From positions 1 through 8,581 of the forward strand of contig JAUWVE010000059.1 in assembly GCA_030617565.1 (NCBI GenBank): 8,581 nt of DNA, given 5' to 3'. Positions 6,246-8,581 of the stretch are shown one piece after another. The position numbers and the translations under genes were made by a program. Source of the stretch: Gammaproteobacteria bacterium (GTDB lineage: Bacteria; Pseudomonadota; Gammaproteobacteria; BMS3Bbin11). Within the stretch, counting starts at the first letter, position 1; each line of letters opens with the position of its first letter. The notes below the pieces were generated by a model. It was not told the origin of the DNA. It saw only the letters and a list, made by a program, of their open reading frames with translations, and did no database searches.

Positions 6246-7771
6246 CCCGACCTATGAAATTCTTTCGCGACAGAATCAGTTCATCGCTGGAAGCACGTGA
6301 CAAACCGGTCTATCACGATCAGCGAGAATTTCTTGCAGCATTGGAACAATCCGGTGACCTGAAACGAATTCAGCAGCAGGTCAGTCCGCAGCTCGAAATC
6401 ACCGAAGTCTGTCATCGTACACTGAAACAGGACGGGCCTGCCCTGCTGTTCGAAAACCCGGGTCAGCATAAAATGTCTGTCGTCGGTAATCTCTTTGGCA
6501 GCACGCGTCGCATCGCGCAGGCCATTGGCCTGAATGACATCCATGATCTAGGTGAAATTGGCCAGCAGCTGGCATTTCTGAAGACGCCTGTATTACCGAC
6601 CGGCCTCGATGATGCGATGGACAAGTTGCCGAAGTTTCGCCGTCTTACCCATGTCAACCCGAAACTCATTGAAGACCCGCCCTGTCAGCAAGTAGTCATC
6701 GAGGGTGATGATGTTGATCTGGCACAGCTGCCGATACAGACCTGCTGGCCGGAAGATGCGGGACCCCTGATCAGCTTTGGCCTGGTTATAACCCGTGGCC
6801 CGGCCAAAGCAAGGCTGAATATAGGAATCTACCGGCAACAGGTCATCGGTCGCAACCAGGTCATCATGCGCTGGCTGCCCCATCGCGGAGGCGCCATCGA
6901 CTTTCGTGAATGGAAGCAGGCACACCCCGGCCAACGCTTTCCGGTTGCTGTCGCCATAGGCGCTGATCCTGCCACGACACTGGCCGCAGTCACACCGTTG
7001 CCGGACACAATCTCAGAGTTCCAGTTTGCCGGTCTGTTACGGGGCGCAAAATCACGTGTTGCCCGTTGCCTGACACACGACTTGCAGGTGCCGGCAACGG
7101 CCGAGTTAATTCTCGAAGGTTACATCGAACCAGACCTGGAAATGGACGAAGGACCCTTTGGTGACCACACCGGCTATTACAACTCTGTTGAGAAATTCCC
7201 CGTCTTCACTATCGAGCGAATTACTCACCGGCATAACCCTGTCTATCAGGCGACCTACATGGGCAAGCCTCCGGAGGATGAACCCTCTATCCTGGCGGCC
7301 GCGTTAAACGAAATGTTCATTCCGCTGCTGCAGGAACAGTTTCCAGAGATTATTGATTTCTACCTGCCGCCCGAAGCCTGTTCCTACCGACTTGCCGTCG
7401 TCAGTATCAAAAAAGCCTATCTCGGTCATGCACGCCGTATCATGTTCGGTATCTGGTCTTGGCTGCGGCAGTTCACCTATACAAAGTTTATTATTATCAC
7501 AGACGATGATATCGATGTACGAAACTGGAACGAAGTGATATGGGCAATGACCACGCGCATGGATCCTGTTCGAGATACTGTGCAGGTAGAAAATACCCCC
7601 GTTGATTACCTCGATTTTGCCAGTCCGGTATCCGGCCTGGGTTCAAAAATGGGTTTCGATGCCACCCGAAAATGGCCAGGCGAAAGCAACCGAAGATGGG
7701 GCCGCCCGATAAACATGACCGATGACGTACGCAAACGAGTCGATGCCATATGGGAAGAACTGGGAATTTAA
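6242..7771 (+). CDS. ubiD: UbiD, 4-hydroxy-3-polyprenylbenzoate decarboxylase
   Basis: UbiD removes the carboxyl group from 4-hydroxy-3-polyprenylbenzoate in ubiquinone synthesis, using the prenylated FMN made by UbiX. No ubiX lies in this window. The protein has 509 residues and follows E. coli UbiD (497) through its length, with about 18 additional N-terminal residues before the YHDQREFLAALEQSGDLKRI region. Family stretches: TCWPEDAGPLISFGL (168-182), NIGIYRQQVIGRNQVIMRWL (193-212; cofactor and metal region), the conserved acidic EGPFGDHTGYY (303-313), FYLPPEACSYRLAVVSIKK (373-391) and NTPVDYLDFASPVSGLGSKMG (451-471). ATG 6242 is chosen because it overlaps the ubiV stop by ATGA, the junction type of the whole operon; an in-frame TTG at 6230 and an ATG at 6254 are less likely. 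Its placement with ubiUV puts ring decarboxylation and anaerobic hydroxylation under one promoter. It ends 1 base from the convergent ubiT stop. Confidence 0.96.
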   Translation: MTRPMKFFRDRISSSLEARDKPVYHDQREFLAALEQSGDLKRIQQQVSPQLEITEVCHRTLKQDGPALLFENPGQHKMSVVGNLFGSTRRIAQAIGLNDIHDLGEIGQQLAFLKTPVLPTGLDDAMDKLPKFRRLTHVNPKLIEDPPCQQVVIEGDDVDLAQLPIQTCWPEDAGPLISFGLVITRGPAKARLNIGIYRQQVIGRNQVIMRWLPHRGGAIDFREWKQAHPGQRFPVAVAIGADPATTLAAVTPLPDTISEFQFAGLLRGAKSRVARCLTHDLQVPATAELILEGYIEPDLEMDEGPFGDHTGYYNSVEKFPVFTIERITHRHNPVYQATYMGKPPEDEPSILAAALNEMFIPLLQEQFPEIIDFYLPPEACSYRLAVVSIKKAYLGHARRIMFGIWSWLRQFTYTKFIIITDDDIDVRNWNEVIWAMTTRMDPVRDTVQVENTPVDYLDFASPVSGLGSKMGFDATRKWPGESNRRWGRPINMTDDVRKRVDAIWEELGI

Positions 7772-7772
7772 T

Positions 7773-8255
7773 CTAAGAAAATAGTCGTTCGTACAGTGGC
7801 AGGGCTTTCTGCGCCAGGCTGCTGACCTGTTTGGGCAACCAGAATGAATCGACATCCAGCCCATCCAGAAAGTTTTTGACCTCCAGTCCAAGTTCCGTAT
7901 CCCCTTCCATTCGTAGTCGACGCTGGAAAAACAGGGTATCAGTGTCCTCTGTTCGCGCAGCAAGTTGCAGAAATGCATGCAGGCTGCCGGAGATAGACAG
8001 GTCCGGCACGTCGTTTGTCCGACTTGCTTTTAACCTGCCCCGTTGCAAGCTTATGCAGAAAACCAGTTGCATGTCCTGAACCTGGATACGTACAGTGCGG
8101 TCCTGAAGGAAATCCAGTTCCTCGTCCCGCAGGGCATCGGAAAAAACCCGGTTTAGAACGGTGACGACCGCTGTGCTATGCACCCTGACCGGGATGATGG
8201 CCATAGGCAAGGACAGAAACCGAGGAAGCAATGGTGAATTTTCAGAAGCAATCAT
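7773..8255 (-). CDS. ubiT: UbiT, SCP2-domain ubiquinone biosynthesis accessory factor
   Basis: UbiT is the lipid-binding accessory factor of anaerobic ubiquinone synthesis, the counterpart of UbiJ in the aerobic pathway. The 160-residue protein matches E. coli UbiT (YhbT, 174 residues), including a short hydrophobic N-terminal stretch (LPRFLSLPMAIIP), the SCP2 fold over about residues 36-135, and the diagnostic DTLFFQRRL and EGDTELGLEVKN at 106-128. The C-terminal tail is somewhat shorter. Start 8255 retains the N-terminal helix seen in E. coli but has no Shine-Dalgarno sequence; Met18 (8204) is an alternative without a better site. The FNR-like site upstream, at class II spacing, would put the transcription start on the A of this ATG, so a leaderless message is possible. 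It is convergent with ubiD and separated by 1 base. Unlike E. coli, where ubiT diverges directly from ubiUV, the units here face each other from opposite ends. Confidence 0.93.
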   Translation of the reverse strand: MIASENSPLLPRFLSLPMAIIPVRVHSTAVVTVLNRVFSDALRDEELDFLQDRTVRIQVQDMQLVFCISLQRGRLKASRTNDVPDLSISGSLHAFLQLAARTEDTDTLFFQRRLRMEGDTELGLEVKNFLDGLDVDSFWLPKQVSSLAQKALPLYERLFS

Positions 8256-8261
8256 TGAGGC

Positions 8262-8303
8262 ATTTTCGCCATAGCGGCGCCTGATGACCTTGATTTAGGT
8301 CAT
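8262..8303 (-). promoter_or_regulatory. Candidate FNR-type promoter for ubiT
   Basis: On the plus strand TTGAT-TTAG-GTCAT at 8290-8303 matches the FNR box at 8 of 10 positions. For minus-strand transcription, class II spacing puts the -10 at 8267-8262, which reads GAAAAT (4 of 6 to TATAAT), and +1 at 8255, the first base of the ubiT ATG. A competing reading is a perfect dyad ATGACC-N8-GGTCAT at 8284-8303, centred 3 bases away, which would be a different operator. The last base of the site is also the first base of the inverted-repeat element beginning at 8303. The match is weaker than the 3285 site; the shared pathway supports it. Confidence 0.45.
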
Positions 8304-8317
8304 GTCCTTCCCGAAAA
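8303..8317 (+). repeat. Left 15-bp inverted repeat of the element
   Basis: TGTCCTTCCCGAAAA pairs perfectly with 8499-8513. Pairing fails at the next base outward (A at 8302 against G at 8514) and inward (C at 8318 against A at 8498), so the ends are sharp. Its first base is shared with the candidate ubiT FNR site. Confidence 0.9.
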
Positions 8318-8318
8318 C

Positions 8319-8408
8319 TCATTTTACACACATCATGCCGCCAACCGACCGTAGAGACCGGAACACGGTGGATATAAATGTTAACAGTGCACAAACAATG
8401 GGCTTCAT
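8319..8408 (-). pseudogene. Possible truncated transposase N-terminus inside the element
   Basis: A 29-residue frame starts at ATG 8408 with MKPIVCALLTFISTVFRSL and stops just inside the left inverted repeat. A hydrophobic start followed by FRSxxxL resembles the opening of some integrase-core IS transposases, which continue with a leucine-rich stretch and ALRHQL; that continuation is missing here. If correct, the element is an internal-deletion derivative that kept both ends and the first codons of the transposase. AGG lies about 10 bases upstream. The same frame is open upstream to 8525, but that part runs through the right inverted repeat. The match is from memory of the family and short, so this is tentative. 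Confidence 0.25.
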
Positions 8409-8498
8409 TGTTCTGTATCCTCTTCGGCAACAACGATGACCGAAGATCTCACCTAGACGTCGCCCCTGAAAAAGGTCAAGAATATCAGGTAGTACGTA

Positions 8499-8513
8499 TT
8501 TTCGGGAAGGACA
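8499..8513 (-). repeat. Right 15-bp inverted repeat of the element
   Basis: TTTTCGGGAAGGACA is the exact reverse complement of 8303-8317. Bases 8514-8581 beyond it hold nothing I can identify; short frames run off the window edge. Confidence 0.9.
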
Positions 8514-8581
8514 GCTTTTGTTCATTTTATTTCAACGTAACTTCCAAGGCGTTCAGGCAAGCGCTTCCAGGCCGTGCACAT

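Larger units (their letters stand above)
8303..8513. mobile_element. 211-bp inverted-repeat-bounded element, probable non-autonomous IS derivative
   Basis: TGTCCTTCCCGAAAA at 8303-8317 and its exact reverse complement TTTTCGGGAAGGACA at 8499-8513 bound a 181-bp interior. Fifteen perfect bases at this distance is far beyond chance and is the form of terminal inverted repeats. The interior has no complete gene, but on the minus strand a short frame resembles the beginning of an integrase-type transposase. No target-site duplication is visible in the immediate flanks, so the insertion may be old, the family may not make one, or the true ends may differ slightly. It occupies most of the 326 bases upstream of ubiT and touches its candidate FNR site. 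Confidence 0.55.

Noticed and set aside
7760..7800. Shared terminator for the convergent ubiD and ubiT genes
   Set aside because: No GC-rich stem with a T-run was found near the two stops.
8522..8581. Frame open to the window edge on the minus strand, ending in RLPERLGSYVEIK at 8522
   Set aside because: Only 19 codons are visible, and other frames over the same bases are also open; there is not enough to call a gene.

Overview
The window reads as chromosomal DNA of a facultatively anaerobic, ubiquinone-making proteobacterium, most likely a gammaproteobacterium. Almost every gene has a recognisable Escherichia coli counterpart (YqjG, YhaJ, YhcC, UbiU, UbiV, UbiD, UbiT), but the gene order is not that of E. 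coli. Coding is dense, and gene junctions are repeatedly the 4-base ATGA overlap.

Left part (1-3250): a quinone and electrophile stress module. A minus-strand unit holds a glutathionyl-hydroquinone reductase (Xi-class GST, YqjG type), a pirin-family protein coupled to it by ATGA, and a small membrane-anchored protein of unknown function. A LysR regulator of the YhaJ type diverges from it across a 131-bp AT-rich control region.

Middle (3251-7771): a plus-strand operon of yhcC-like radical SAM gene, ubiU, ubiV and ubiD, all joined by ATGA overlaps. It is preceded by a 9/10 match to the FNR box and by a TATACA -10 element at exactly the class II FNR spacing. UbiU and UbiV are the iron-sulfur proteins of oxygen-independent ubiquinone biosynthesis, and UbiD is the prenyl-hydroxybenzoate decarboxylase of the same pathway. 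ubiU carries an in-frame TAA at codon 203 where the E. coli protein has Gln. The frame then continues intact to a full 331-codon length, and the stop lies upstream of the fourth cluster cysteine (codon 232).

Right part (7772-8581): ubiT (SCP2 domain, third member of the UbiTUV set) lies convergent to ubiD with a 1-base gap. A second FNR-like site lies upstream of it, and directly abutting that site is a 211-bp element bounded by perfect 15-bp inverted repeats. This looks like an IS-derived non-autonomous element.

The window as a whole is a quinone locus: making ubiquinone without oxygen on the right, coping with reactive quinones on the left. The most notable points are the broken ubiU, the paired FNR sites, the radical SAM gene leading the ubi operon, and the small inverted-repeat element next to the ubiT promoter.
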